A DNA stretch of 64,000 nt, taken from positions 309,324 to 373,323 of the forward strand of contig FMBT01000324.1 in NCBI GenBank assembly GCA_900095095.1, read 5' to 3'. The notes under the pieces are model-generated. The model saw only the letters and a list, made by a program, of their open reading frames with translations. It was not told where the DNA came from and made no database searches. Position 1 is the stretch's first letter; every line of letters starts with the position of its first letter. This stretch comes from Fragilariopsis cylindrus CCMP1102 (lineage: Eukaryota; Bacillariophyta; Bacillariophyceae; Bacillariales; Bacillariaceae). This document shows, piece after piece, positions 34,627 to 46,911 of the stretch. Position numbers and translations under genes: made by a program.

Positions 34627-37238
34627 ATGAAAGGATGGAAGATGAAATTGATACGGTGGCAGAAAGTAGGAAAACGAAGTAGCTCGACGGCGGTTGCATC
34701 ACCAATCAACAACAATAATGTCAACATCAACAATAAACTAAATAGTTGTCTAAAAAGTAGTTTGCTTGACAGCGATGATTCTATTTCAATGAGAAGTGGG
34801 TCAAAAGAATCTTCATCTTCCGTTTTCGTTAGTAGTGGTGATGACTCCTCATCATCATCAGTAAGCGCTGATGCATCATCACGACATAGTATACCATCAT
34901 CTAATAATGTAGCAGATACAGATGATCATGATCCTATTGCTGGTAGTGCTAATAGTTGTACAAGTAACTCAGCAAACACGACTTGCGGATCTTCGAATAG
35001 TAGTAATAAATCAAGGACGAGGAAAAAGAAAATAGTTCGATTTGATGTTGTTCAGATTCGAAAATATGAACGTACAATAAGTGACAACCCTGTTGTTCGT
35101 CTGGTCCTCCGATAGGGTAAGAATATATATATATACTTTACACTGTATAACAATGTCTGATTTATCTGGTGTGTTACTCATAACTTGCATAATGTCTGGT
35201 GCCTGATGATTCGATTCGATTCGATTCATATTATTTTGCTCACATTACGTAATGTATTGACACATTCCTTCACTTCGTCCTATCTTTTCCTTTCTTCTTC
35301 TGTGTTTTGACTTCGATATCGATTTCGATTTTCACAGTATTGGTTGGAAACATGGAGATATTAAGATAATAAATATTCATGAATACGAACAAAGTCGTGA
35401 ATATGGACGAGTCACAAATTTAGGTATGGTCCTTACAAGAGAAGAACGAGAACAGTTATTAATGTATTGGGGTGTACCGATACCATTAATAGCTGGTAGT
35501 ACTCGTGCAGCATCCAAAGCAAAGCATCAACGGAGACAGACAGTTATTAATACAAGAAAGATGTTTAAATTAGAAAAGGCTATGGAACTTGCATCAAGAA
35601 AGTTAAAAAGAGCATTACTGATACGTAGTAGTAGTACTACTACTACTAAAAAACATGCAACCGGAACAATCGATGAAAATAATACAGATGATGATGATGA
35701 TGACGATCGTTTGGAGGAGGAGGGAATAATACCGGAATCAATGGCGCATCTTGTATCGAAATCAAACAACACTCTTCTTCTTGAGAACGATCATAGGACT
35801 GCCGAAGACACGATGACTGCTTCTTCCTATTCACTCGATGATAACGAGAATAAAGAAACAGAACAGATCCATAATATTCATGTCACAGAGCCGGATGATG
35901 ATATTATTGGAAAAATGGATATGAGTGTTAAAACTGGTGTTACTGGGAAAGACGCTAACGAAGTAGATAAGATGTAAAAGATGATGATGATTATACGCTG
36001 GGTGCTACAACATTAGGGAACAACAGTGCTTATACTACACCTTCAACGATCGAAATGGAAAATTTCTATCGAGAATTGGAACTAGAATTATTTGGAGATG
36101 AAACTGAACTTCCATCATTTGTTGGACAAACTTTAGAAGTACCATTGAGCAAATTTACAAATACATCATCAAGTAATGCAAACGCAAATAATAATGGTAT
36201 GGTGATGAAGGAGGATACTTCTTACCACTCGGGTACTTCAAATTCTAATCCACAGTCTGCCTTTGTTGAAAAATACCGAGGAGTAGGACCTACGCCTGTT
36301 TTTGCAGCTGATGATAAATATCGAAACTGCTTATGCAATTACTCTCCCATGTATTATAATACGAATAGTGCTCAACAACAACATCAACAGCAGCAAGAGA
36401 TTGCAAGAACTATAAACTATCAGCATAATAATAACTATCACAATGAAGTCGGAGAGGATGATTACAATTGTCACCCGTTTCCTAATCATCCCCCTCAAGC
36501 AGGTCGATACGAACCAACACATCATTCGCCAGTTGATAGTAATATTACCAACAACCAACGATACACGGACATTCGTATGAATCAGCAGGTAGTAATAATG
36601 ACTTGAATACACACCCAACACAAAACCGCAGTATGTTGGTGATCCTATCCACAAAGGATGATTTCATACCCTCGTAGTGGTATTTATGAACCAATGCATA
36701 GACCAATGAATAATAATGGTAATAACTATCGACGACGGAATGGCTCTTTTGATGCTTCTACTTACAACCAGACTACAACAGAAAATCAATTTCTACAATC
36801 ATCTTCTCATGAAACACCAATGAATGAAAATGATTACTATAACTATCGACGACGGAACGGTTCCTTTGATGATTCTACTTACAATCAGACTACTACAGAA
36901 AACCAACAATCTCGACACTCTCCTCTTGATGAAAGTGAATGCAATATCATCATTACACTCAACAATTTCGGTCTTCATCTTTGCCGATAGAGCATTCATT
37001 AGCAAATAATAGTGCAGAATCTTCTTCTTTTCGACGGGGCAATGCTGATGCAGACTATTATCATCATCATCATTGTCATCATTATCAACACAATAAGTAT
37101 GATGGAGGACCGCAAATTCGAAATATGCCATTCCATGATCATCTCTCACCAAATCAATGGATGGAGGGTAATATCGATGGAGAACGATTGTCGTACAATA
37201 ATGCAACCGTAACTATTACTGAAGGGACTAGTCCTTGA
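34627..37238 (+). CDS. Protein with VRF...RKYE...DNP...GPPI...GW motif, one intron, several frame breaks
   Basis: Exon 1 ends with KKKIVRFDVVQIRKYERTIS and DNPVV; one missing base near 35093 gives SGPPIG and then a GT-AG intron (35117-35337, GTAAGA to TTCACAG). Exon 2 continues IGWKHGDIKIINIHEYEQ and NLGMVLTREEREQLLMYWG. This V-R-F-x-x-V-x-I-R-x-Y-E, D-N-P, G-P-P-[IL]-x-x-G-W pattern is, from memory, shared by a large uncharacterised family in diatoms; function is unknown. A basic helix (AKHQRRQTVINTRKMFKLEK) follows. The rest is Asn/His/Gln-rich with a 23-residue repeat (NNYRRRNGSFD, TYNQTTTENQ) at about 36720 and 36840. Frame changes near 35967, 36590, 36655 and 36950 are each compatible with missing bases. 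The last stop is at 37238. Confidence 0.6.
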
Positions 37239-37601
37239 AATTGAATACTGTTATTTCATTGTCCAATTATCAACCTTTTTTACTATTATAATATAATTCA
37301 ACCATTTCCAGTGTAGTTGTATTAGGTTTATACAAGTAGGGGCTATGTTATCCGACAGAATAATCTTCTAGTACTAATATTTTAGTAATAATGCTATGTT
37401 ACAAAGAATAGCAACTGGAATATTATTTTCATGTTATTTCTCAATCATGTGCAATTAATTTCTTCGCGCTTATTTATAAATTCAAATATTGTATAATTGT
37501 AGTGTGATCCATGAAACATTGTATATAATTTTAGCTCTTTACTATATCTTGTGTATTGTTTATAGCCTATTGTGTGTGTGTGTAGCCAGCTACGTAGAAA
37601 G
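37239..37601. other. Intergenic, convergent 3' ends
   Basis: About 360 AT-rich bases between convergent genes; both terminators are expected here. A short TGTGTGTGTGTG run lies near 37572. Confidence 0.4.
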
Positions 37602-38246
37602 TTACAATACAGTATGTTGGGTATTTCCATTTATTATGTTATTGTTGTTTCTTTCGTCAATTTTCTTTTGTCTTTCTGCCATATCTTCATCAAGGTCTTG
37701 CATAGAACTATCTAATTCTTTTTTCAGATCTTCCATCCGATCATAATCTGTTTTTCTATCATCTAGAAACTTTCTCAATTCAAGTGTATTCTGTGCTTTA
37801 AAAATAGCCTCTCTGGCAACTTTTTCTGCATCTATCCTCGCCTTTGATGAACCTTTTCGTTTTTTACTAGCATCCGTGGAGTCTCCTCCATCGTCGTCGT
37901 TATCATTGTTTTCATCATCATCTATTCCTGTCTGTCTCTTCATTGGTGCTAATATCAAATTGGCAAGAGGATTACCAAGTAAAATATCTCCAATAATACC
38001 AACAGAAACGATAAGCGGTACATATTGACGCCATGTTTCTTCTGCCGACAACAATACGGATGAAGAATCAATCATCATTGAATGCAGAACGGACGCCGTG
38101 TTCGCCGACCCATATTGGTTTTTCAAAGGCACGATTTGTTGTCGATAGTAGTAGCGGCGGCGAAGTGACAACAAATCCAGATATAACAGTGAAGATGGTC
38201 AAAAGAAGGATGATTGAACAGTATGCATTGCAATATAGTATCCCAT
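37602..38246 (-). CDS. Secretory/plastid-type membrane protein with coiled coil, frame broken
   Basis: Unknown function. In one frame 38225-38090 reads a hydrophobic signal (SIILLLTIFTVISGFVVTSPP) leading to VRSAFNDD; near 38083 the frame shifts to SSSVLLSAEETWRQYVPLIV. A membrane segment (YVPLIVSVGIIGDILLGNPL) is followed by an acidic Asp/Asn run, then a charged coiled coil (KARIDAEKVAREAIFKAQ, MEDLKKELDSSMQDLDED). I infer the start as the ATG at 38246 with another missing base near 38220. The signal with GF at its end resembles a diatom plastid pre-sequence. The 3' half of the frame is well supported, the 5' reconstruction less so. Confidence 0.55.
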
Positions 38247-38766
38247 GATGGCTTTTAGACTTTGGCGTTTGGGGCAGCGCGTGTCTCTCTGTACAGATTC
38301 GAAATTCGAAATGTTTCAGTTGCTGTCCTCTACTTTGGTATTTATTTAATTTCTTGATGTCTGTGGTTGACGATTGAATCTTCCAAGATCAAAGAAGAAT
38401 GGATCAAAAAATCTCATCAGCATCTCGTGAAGCACACAGCTGTTTTTTAACAGGGATGTGTCGATGCAAATGCATTTACAATTCGCGTCGTAGGGTTTTT
38501 GCAATATGTCATTCGTCGCAGCGAAGTCTGTCTGCATACGTGTCGATCACATCACGTGACACATGATCTACCTATGCATGATTGAACTCTCCTGTTGTTG
38601 CCGACCTCTTAAATTTTACGTTTTCTGTAGAATTTTGATTGTAATTGCAAATTACCGTACCGTATTCCGTATTCCGTATTCTGAGTATCAATGACATAAT
38701 CTCAATCAATCACAAAAACAAACAGTTGCTAAAAAAAAGGAAGAAAGAAAGAAGAAAATCGAAAAT
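38247..38766. promoter_or_regulatory. Bidirectional promoter region with a CACGTG box
   Basis: 520 bases between divergent genes. ATCACGTGAC at 38551-38560 is a perfect E-box/G-box palindrome, and CCGTATT recurs around 38655-38680. Regulatory use is inferred. Confidence 0.35.
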
Positions 38767-40074
38767 ATGCTGAAGTCCACCATCACCAACGTCATTCGCC
38801 GCAATAGTCGTGTTCCAGCGACTAGAAGTTTCGCATCATTTGCTGAAGAGACCATGGCACTGGAGGGAAAATACGGAGCACACAACTATCATCCACTACC
38901 AGTCGTTTTGAAAAAAGGAAAGGGTACAAAAGTTTGGGATGTTAATGACAAAGAATACTTTGATTTCCTTTCAGCGTACTGTGCTGTCAATCAGGGTCAT
39001 TGTCATCCAAAAATTATTGGCGCACTCAAAGATCAGGCCGAGACATTAACGTTGACCTCAAGAGCATTTTATAATGATACTTTGGGTGAGTATTCGAAGT
39101 TTATCTGTGAATACTTTAACATGGACCGTGTATTGCCTATGAATACTGGTGTCGAAGGAGGTGAAACAGCAATCAAATTAGCTCGAAAGTGGGGGTACCA
39201 GGTGAAGGGTATTGCACCAAACAAAGCTCGATGCTTATTTGCCAACAATAATTTCTGGGGTCGAACCTTAGCAGCCATCAGCAGTAGTAACGATCCAACT
39301 GCATACAACGGATTTGGACCATACATGGAAGGATTTTCGTCCGTTCCATACAATGACTTGGGATCTTTGGAAATGGAATTTCAAAAAGATGCTGAAAATA
39401 TTGCCGCATTTATGGTTGAACCCATTCAAGGAGAAGCTGGTGTGGTCGTTCCCGATGATGGTTACATGAAAAAGGTAAAGGAAATGTGTAAGAAGTACAA
39501 TGTTTTGTTAATTGCCGATGAAGTACAAACAGGTTTATGTCGTACTGGACATCGATTGGCCTGCGATCATGATGAAATTCTTCCTGATATTCTCGTCATA
39601 GGTAAAGCTTTATCAGGAGGTGTAATTCCCGTATCGGCTGTATTAGCCTCGGAGGAAGTCATGCTCACTCTGAATCCAGGTGAACATGGATCGACCTACG
39701 GCGGTAATCCGCTAGCGTGCAAGGTTGCAGTGGCTGCATTAGAAGTACTGAGAGACGAAAACCTAGCAGAGAATTCACAGGCACGAGGTGAGCAACTGAG
39801 AAAAGGTTTGTCAAGTTTGGTAGGAAATTCCTGTATAGAGACTGTACGCGGTCGTGGACTCCTAAACGCTGTCGTAATCAATCAACCGAAGGGAGGATAC
39901 GGTGATGCTGGGAAGGCTATGGAATTATGTGAAATCATGATGGAAAATGGTATGTTAGCCAAGCCAACACACGGAAACATTATCAGACTTGCACCTCCGT
40001 TGACTATTTCTGAAGGAGAAATTGATCAATGCTTGGAAATATTTGAGAAGAGTGTTCGTCAGCTTGATGCTTAA
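38767..40074 (+). CDS. OAT: Ornithine aminotransferase, mitochondrial
   Basis: PLP enzyme transferring the delta-amino group of ornithine to 2-oxoglutarate, giving glutamate semialdehyde and glutamate; it links the urea cycle, proline and glutamate in mitochondria. 435 residues, intronless. The N-terminus is Arg/Ser-rich without acids ([20 protein letters not shown]), a typical mitochondrial presequence. Family landmarks: YPL-type start [84 protein letters not shown] and [15 protein letters not shown], with the PLP lysine at about residue 280. [17 protein letters not shown] follows. Length agrees with the family. Reading is clean, in contrast with the broken genes just upstream. Confidence 0.95.
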   Translation: MLKSTITNVIRRNSRVPATRSFASFAEETMALEGKYGAHNYHPLPVVLKKGKGTKVWDVNDKEYFDFLSAYCAVNQGHCHPKIIGALKDQAETLTLTSRAFYNDTLGEYSKFICEYFNMDRVLPMNTGVEGGETAIKLARKWGYQVKGIAPNKARCLFANNNFWGRTLAAISSSNDPTAYNGFGPYMEGFSSVPYNDLGSLEMEFQKDAENIAAFMVEPIQGEAGVVVPDDGYMKKVKEMCKKYNVLLIADEVQTGLCRTGHRLACDHDEILPDILVIGKALSGGVIPVSAVLASEEVMLTLNPGEHGSTYGGNPLACKVAVAALEVLRDENLAENSQARGEQLRKGLSSLVGNSCIETVRGRGLLNAVVINQPKGGYGDAGKAMELCEIMMENGMLAKPTHGNIIRLAPPLTISEGEIDQCLEIFEKSVRQLDA

Positions 40075-40628
40075 ACGCTAAAGCTAAAAGTAAGTTAATA
40101 AATAATTTATAATCTAGTCAAGAAATAGGAGATTACGACACCTGAAACTAAAAATATATAAATACACATTAATAAATATACTACACTAGCTAAAATTAAA
40201 TAGAAAAAAGATGAATGTTATATAGAAAGAAAGATCAATGAAGATGAAGTTTGTTCCGTTATCTGACTATTTTGGCTCTTTTTGGAGTCTGCTGTGTTGT
40301 AATACTTTAATAATAATATATGATCAAGCAGGGGTACCAGTACAGTAATAAATAATGCGAAGAGTGTTTGTTGGTCCTAGCTTACCGGTAGTTTGTCGAA
40401 CGTTGTCCAACTGGCGAGGGTTGTGTGTTCATTCACTAGTGACTCGTGATTCTATTAATTTAGAAATCAAATCAAATTGACGCAGTGAATAATAATATTC
40501 GAAGCCTTACGATGGGAACAAAGAAAACCCATTTGTACAAGTATCGAAAGTTGCATTTAAAGCTTACTACCTGTTGCGTTATTTCAATTTACGATAGAAG
40601 TTATCCAAGACAAGTCTAATTTTCCACG
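40075..40628. other. Intergenic, tandem genes
   Basis: About 550 AT-rich bases, with AATAAATA stretches just after the OAT stop that may serve polyadenylation. GTACAGTAATAA near 40341 is another copy of the recurrent spacer motif. Confidence 0.4.
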
Positions 40629-41282
40629 ATGCCAAGAAGGTAAGTATTTCCGTTCCGGTATCAAGTGTTTTGTGTAAACGAAACAATATATCTATTCTTT
40701 CTATTCTCTCACGCTAAGTTATCATTGTTTTCTATTTTCCTTTTCGTTTTGGCCAAAAGATACGGTTTTTCGATAGATTTAAATCTCAAAGAGAATCATG
40801 AAGGATACATTGTATTGTCGAAATGTCCTTCTACAGTTGGTCAGTCACAGCTACAAAAAGCAGAGCATAAAAGTGTGAACCCAACAGGAGCACCGGCTAA
40901 AAACAACGTCGCACTTGTAGCTAAACGTAAACAAAAGGCTATGGCTATTGCAATGAAGCCGGGAAGTCAAGTGGCAATGAATGCATTTATGATGTACATG
41001 TCTGGTTCCAATTTGAATATTTTCTCTATCAATACAACAAGTTCAGCTATTTTGACACCAATAACGAGTATATTTGGTATTAATCGTACATTCGCTAATT
41101 TGGATGTTGATACTAATATGGCAAAAGCAATATATGTCGGTCTTAATTTGGTCTGGTTAGCGGTTGGTTTATATAAAATGAGCGCGATGCGATTGCTTCC
41201 AACTACGTCAGCTGATTTTGCCGACTCGATTGTTTGGAAAGATATGATGGAAACATCTAGCATCCCATCTATTATGGGTTAA
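40629..41282 (+). CDS. EMC4: ER membrane protein complex subunit 4 (EMC4)
   Basis: Subunit of the EMC, which inserts tail-anchored and multi-pass proteins into the ER membrane. Exon 1 is only 11 bases (ATG CCA AGA AG, 40629-40639); the GT-AG intron is 40640-40759, and exon 2 starts with the remaining base of Arg, giving MPRRYGFSIDLNLKENHEG. The 177-residue product shows the family core KQKAMAIAMKPGSQVAMNAF and MMYMSGSNLNIFSI, then membrane segments around SAILTPITSIFGI and AIYVGLNLVWLAVGLYKM. Length fits EMC4 (about 180). An ORF caller would miss exon 1 and begin with intron residues. Confidence 0.85.
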
Positions 41283-42500
41283 TTTTGTGACGCTATCGAT
41301 GTGCTTCCCTGCACTATGTGTCGTTGCTGGGGTTTATAATTTACTGCGATTATATTGTTTCAAGATCAGTCTTTTTGAAACGTTTAAACAATCTGGGATA
41401 AATAGACATCATAAAGAAGGATTGTCACTCTATTGAAAATAGTTTAAAAAAATGATGTCCTTTATGAAAGATTGTATCAACTATTGACGTAGCCTTTTGT
41501 TCTGAATGTAAACTATTACGAAACTAGTGTGCGTCAAGTTTAGACGACAAGTATTTTAGACAAGTATAATATCCCCATTTCCACAGCCTAATCATCACCT
41601 AAAGAATATCAAAATTATAAAAAAAAATTGGCTACTTTTTTTTCCCATTCCCAACAATTTTTTAGAGCAGCAGCTAGCAGTAGCATAACTTTCTTTGGTC
41701 ATTATTATGGTGGTTGTGTTGTGTTGTGTTGGAAATACTACTTTAATGTATCTCATGTGGGGTGGGATTCTAGATTTTACTGGTATGGAAATCATTTTTT
41801 TTCTTCTCAGATTAATTTTTTTTTAAATGACTGTTCACTTTCAGAACTTGCCTGTACTATCTGTAACTTTTTATCTTACTCCTATCACACTTTCTGTGCT
41901 CATTTGCAATGGATGGGCAAGGTAGGATTGTTGTAAGTTCCTTTATAATTTACTACTGTACCAGGTACTGTATTACTACTTGTGTACTATTACTGTACAG
42001 GCGTACTACTAGTAATAGTACAGTATATCGTTCAATGTAATGTCCGGGTCTCTTTTTAATTGTAAGGTTAGGGTTATTCTTGTTTGCTCTGAGCGACGTG
42101 GAGTGTGTGGACAAGAGTTTCAAGGGGTCTCGGGATATGAGGCGAAGCTTGGGGATCCTCGAGAGAGGAAAGAGTTCCAAGTCGCTTGACGATTAACATG
42201 TAAACTAAATACGGAGCTAGCGCAGTACGGCAGTAGTCTAACAACATCCGGAACGATAATACGTAACACTAAAGGCAATGAGCATACGTGAGGACGAGAA
42301 AATAAAGTAATCTTTACTTTCGTATATCAAACAAGCGCTGTTGATATTGAAAGTGTATTGGCGTTGTCGGTTGTAACTTGGATAGGAAAAGGAGCGAATT
42401 ATAAAAAATAAAATAAAAAGACCCCCAAAGCAAGCAAATTTCGTCTCGATACGATACGTTATTATACCCATCTTTCTCAATAGATAATATAATTTAAATC
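41283..42500. other. Intergenic, tandem genes
   Basis: 1.2 kb of spacer. A cluster of TACTGTA/TACAGTA and ACTACTA motifs spans 41955-42025 and can partly fold on itself. No gene supported; the 102-codon ORF at 41628 looks random. Confidence 0.45.
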
Positions 42501-43951
42501 ATGGCATACAACGAGGATTCATCTGCCTCGGGCCACGACGAACCGTGGATTCAATGGTATGTTTTATTTATTATGATACATACTGTATCTTTTTAATCAC
42601 TCTCCTAAAAAAGGGGGTGAGTAAACGATTTTTTTAATTTTAAATTGGTAATTTCATTGGTTTAACTTACTCACTCACTTCCTTACCTGTACTTTCCAAA
42701 CAAAACGAATAAATCAAAAAAATACAGGTTCTGTGGATTGAAGGGACATGAAATGTTTTGTGAAGTTGAACGATCATACATAGAAGATGGATTTAATTTA
42801 TACGGATTACGGACTTGCGTATCCAATTTTTCCGATTGTTTAGATCTAATTTTGGATCGGATCGGACCAGACGATTCCGATGATTCACACTTAACACAAA
42901 GTGCATGTACTCTATACGGACTTATACATGCCCGATATATTATTACAGCTCATGGCTTAGATGCTATGTACAACAAGGTAAGACAAACCAATTAGGATTT
43001 ATAATATAACAGGAAGAAAGGGGGCATTGAAAAAAGGAAGTTGGATATCTTTTGAGTTGAGTTGAGTTGAGTTGAGTTGAGTTGATTTGAGTTGAATTGT
43101 GACTTACTGAATCCAATCTTCTACTTATTCTTTGTATATCTCATTTTATCCCCTTTTTGCTCTTCTTATTTTCATGATTATTAATTACGGTGTAGTATGC
43201 ATCCAAAGAATTCGGTACTTGCCCTCTCGTACAATGTGCTGGTCAGCCTGTATTACCTGTTGGTTTAAAGGATGAAATGGGAGCCGATACAGTCAAGATT
43301 TTTTGTCCGAAGTGTCAATGTGTATATCATCCACCACCTGTCCGATCACGGAGTAGTCACCATGGTGGAGCAGGAGCAGCGGGTGTGGATGGTGCAGCGT
43401 TTGGAACAACCTTCCCCCATCTGTTTCTAATGACATTCAGTAACTTAGTTCCCGATCCTCTCCCACAAGATTCTGCCTATATTCCTAGAGTATTTGGCTT
43501 CCGGGTACATATATCAACACGGCAACGTGCAGGTGTAACAACGACAGCTCATAATTCTACTATTGCCACCAGACAGCATCAGCAGCAACAACAGCGTATA
43601 TTAGGAAGAAGAGCTGCAGCAGAAACGATGGCAAAAGAAAATACAGATAGGAAAGGGAAAGATGAAACAACTGAACCTACATCAGCTGCAGCAGCAGCAG
43701 CAACCCCAAAAGAAATAGCAACAACAACGACGACGACTTTGACACCATCAAACCAAAAAGGACAACGAAAAGGTTTAACAACATCCGTACCATCAGAGAG
43801 AATGGCGAAAGAATTAGCAGATGGTAATAAGAAGACGAAAGCGGGGAAACGAAAAAACGACGTCGATATTAGTAGCAATGGTAATGCAAATGGTTCAGCT
43901 AATAACGATACATCATCAGCATCCAAACGAAGACGAAAGTCTGATAATTAA
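42501..43951 (+). CDS. CSNK2B: Casein kinase 2 regulatory (beta) subunit, two introns
   Basis: Regulatory subunit that dimerises through a zinc finger and docks the CK2 catalytic subunits. Exons: 42501-42556, 42728-42977 and 43196-43951; introns GTATGT...ATACAG (42557-42727) and GTAAGA...TGTAG (42978-43195). Splicing joins EPWIQW to FCGLKGHEMFCEVERSYI and YNK to YASKEFGTCPLVQCAGQ. Family landmarks: FNLYGL, LTQSACTLYGLIHARYIIT, and the zinc finger CPLVQC ... FCPKCQCVYHPP. The 353-residue product is longer than typical (about 215) because of a disordered Ala/Thr/Lys C-terminal tail ending KRRRKSDN, which resembles a nuclear signal. Intron 2 holds a GAGTT tandem repeat. Confidence 0.93.
43053..43098 (+). 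repeat. (GAGTT)n microsatellite in CK2 beta intron 2
   Basis: About nine pentamer units, the last ones degenerate (GATTT, GAATT). Confidence 0.9.
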
Positions 43952-44256
43952 TTATTAAATTAAACAAAACGAAATGAAAATAAAAAAACGGATTCTTTTT
44001 CGGGAATACTTGGTGAAACAAAAGAAAATAGAATAATTGACCTTCCTGTATAAATAATATGTTCTTTATGTATATTATGCAATAAATAATATTATGAAAA
44101 TATGTAAAATGTCAAGGCAAGTGTGAAACTGCCAGGGAGGGAGGGAAAAATGCAAACATTCTATTGTTCTTAAAAAGTGTCTTTTTATTACTATTAAACA
44201 GATCTAGAATAGACGCACAGGAAAAATCTCCAAATGTCGTGATATTCGCTAGAATA
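43952..44256. other. Intergenic, convergent 3' ends
   Basis: 305 AT-rich bases between convergent genes. AATAAA at 44082-44087 may serve as polyadenylation signal for the plus-strand gene. Nothing else seen. Confidence 0.4.
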
Positions 44257-46170
44257 TTAGTTTATTTCCCTACCAGTAATTATCGTGTTTAACTCAACCC
44301 CAAAATCATCCTCATTATCATTGTTCTCAGTCCGACGTCGATCATTCGGCTGGTACGGCTTCCAATGACGAGCAACCTTTGAAAAGAGAGCTAGATTAAG
44401 AAGCATACACACAGCACAAATAATCATAGTCAATGCTGAATTGAGTAGACGAAAAACCGAAGCGAAAAGAAGGGCTCCCATACCATCACCAATTGCTGTC
44501 ATACAAAGAAAAACGGCAAGGATCAGCGCTTGCATATTGTCAGGTGCATGACTGTAGAAAAATTCTAACCCGGTTACATTCAACAATATTTCTGCGATAG
44601 TTATTATGGTGATTTGAGGTAGTTGCCATGCCAATGAAATGCTATTTGAAGGTTGTCTTTGTATAGAAAACTCTAGCAGGGTACTTGCACAAAATGCAAC
44701 GGAAGTTAGAAACATTCCATATTCCATTCGTCTCAATGGCTGAATGTTGTAACCCTTTGAGTCAAGCCATGGGTAAATAATTCGGTCAAACAAAGGGATA
44801 AACACCATTATTTCCAGTGGATTGATAAGCTAAGACAATTATTGAAGATAGAAAAAGATAGATAGAGGACAGATCGAGGAAACGAAAGCAATATAAGAGA
44901 TACGATCGACGAAGAATATTTGTCTAGCCCATTGTTTTTGCCGTGGATTTTCATAAATACATACCCCAGATTGTTCGGGTTCAAGACCATGTCGATTGAG
45001 ACGTGTTGCTTGTAACGTCCATACCGATCCCTGTTGATCGTATAACATCCAGAATATCGGAAAGAAAAGCATTAATGGCATTATATGCAGAATTTGTTCC
45101 GCATCCTGACGTTCTTTATGTATATGGTTCTCTTCATTATTCTCTATAATATCGTCTATTTTTGTTATGTCCGTTGTTCCGGGATTTTGTTCTTCAATGT
45201 CATTGGAAGTTTCTTCGCTTGCAGTAGTAACTGTCATACGACTGCTACTACTAGTAATTGTTGTATCAGTAGAGGTAAAATGTTTACAATACCAACTCTC
45301 CGTAAGTACTATAGTCGAACACATTTTCAGAATTCCGAACAACGATGGTTGCGAAGAGTCTCGTTTTCTGTGCTTATAAGCTTTACGTTGCGACAGAAAT
45401 ACACCAATGGCTGCGATCATACATATAGTTGGTATGAAAAATGCAGCACCAAAACCATAGTTTGCACGTATGATGGGAATAATTGCGAAGGATAATAATG
45501 CTCCCACATTTATACAGAAATAGAAACTGTTAAAGAACTCTCGAATGCGGTCTGCTTCCTGTCCATCAGACGAGCTTTCTGTTATGCCTTCGTTGCCGAC
45601 ATGGGAGTATTTCAATGTATTATCCACGAGGACAACCTGATCTGCACCAAATGCACTCACACATGGCTTTATGCCTCCTGTTCCAAGACAGATTAAAACT
45701 AGACCAAAAAAACTGAGTAAACGAGCTAGTTCCAGGATCTCCATGTCGTCGACTTCTCCACCATTTATGTCGATGCATTCCTTACCGTCACCATCACCAT
45801 CACCATCAACTGCTGATAAGCATGACAATGATGATGCTTCGTAGGCAGCGAAAGTGACAAGACAAAGACCGATCGAATACACGGCACCGAATCGTAGAAT
45901 TGTCAAATATCTTCCCCATGAACTATCTGCAAATAGTGCTCCCACCAATGGTGAGAAATAAGCAAGTCCGCTCACAGCGGCAAACAAAGACACGGACGTA
46001 GACTCTGAGAATTGTAGACCATTATGAAGATAAAGTACGAGGACTGCACGGAATCCAAAATAAGCAAATCTTTCCGCAGTCTCTGTAATTAAAATCGATA
46101 AGATCACCTTATTCCGGAGTATTGATTGTTTTCCCTGATGATCATCATCATCATCATCACGAATAGTCAT
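44257..46170 (-). CDS. POT/PTR2-family proton-coupled oligopeptide transporter, one intron
   Basis: Major-facilitator transporter importing di- or tripeptides, or nitrate in some plant members, with protons. Exon 1 is 46170-44965, the GT-AG intron 44964-44830 (GTATGT...CTTAG), exon 2 44829-44257, joining EPEQSG to LINPLEIMVFIPLFD in frame; product 592 residues. Landmarks: ITETAERFAYFGFRAVLVLY (the ExxER proton motif), LVGALFADSSWGRY, GTGGIKPCVSAFGADQ and FFNSFYFCINVGALLSF (PTR2 signature FYxxINxG). About twelve membrane helices are expected; the acidic loop NDIEEQNPGTTDITKIDD sits mid-protein. Next to fumarase in divergent orientation. Substrate cannot be told from sequence. Confidence 0.9.
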
Positions 46171-46911
46171 AGTCGGTGAAGGAAGCCAGGTCGCCCTGCT
46201 GTGTGTGACACGATCAATCGCTCCGAGGTGGACCTATGACGCGTTCAAGGTGCAATCGAGGTGCAATCTAGATACAATGCTGCTATTGAAGTATTATTGT
46301 TGAACAAAACGCCATTGTCGTCATTGATTATTCGCGGTATTGTTCTGCTTTTAAGCTTCAGATTTCAGAAGCTTGTGATTTGTGATTTTTGTGATGATAC
46401 TCAATTTCAAATTTGAAAAAGTTCTTCGCCCTCATTTCATGAAAAGCCTATGTTTTGTTTCGGGGGTCGTAGGTAATTTGTTTGATTAAAGGGGTAGATT
46501 TTACCAATTTTCGAAATTGTTCTCCCCTAATTTGAACGTGTTAATCACGAGCCACAAACCCAAATAAATTGAGCGACGCACGAGATGATAACCAATTTTG
46601 CGCCAAGAAAGAATTCTTGAATACAGTACAGTAAAAGGTAAAAGGATAGATCTCTCTATTATTGCGTTTCTCATATCTTGTTTGTACGACGACAAAAATT
46701 GATGATGTACGTGCTGTACGTGCCGTACGTGCGTAATAGAATGCAAATCTAGGCGAATATCTCTTGAGCTTTTTGCTAATCAATCGCATCTTATTCAATA
46801 GCGTTAACCTCATTTTATTTCTTCATTCCTGTCCTTTCTCAATATCGTTCCTCCCCTGCACTTAATTGTGGTTGTCTTGTGTTTGTGAATCGATCGTCGT
46901 CGTTATCAACA
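46171..46911. promoter_or_regulatory. Bidirectional promoter with triple GTACGTGC repeat
   Basis: 740 bases between divergent genes. GTACGTGCT, GTACGTGCC and GTACGTGCG follow each other at 46707-46734, each with an ACGT core of the type bound by bZIP factors. ATACAGTACAGTA at 46621 is another copy of the recurrent spacer motif. Function is inferred. Confidence 0.4.

Noticed and set aside
1-38246. Programmed ribosomal frameshifting as explanation of the frame breaks
   Set aside because: Up to six breaks per gene, no shared slippery heptamer or stop context, and tandem repeat lengths show actual missing bases.
41628-41936. 102-codon ORF rich in Phe and Cys
   Set aside because: Composition follows T-rich DNA; no family features; no neighbouring splice sites that extend it.
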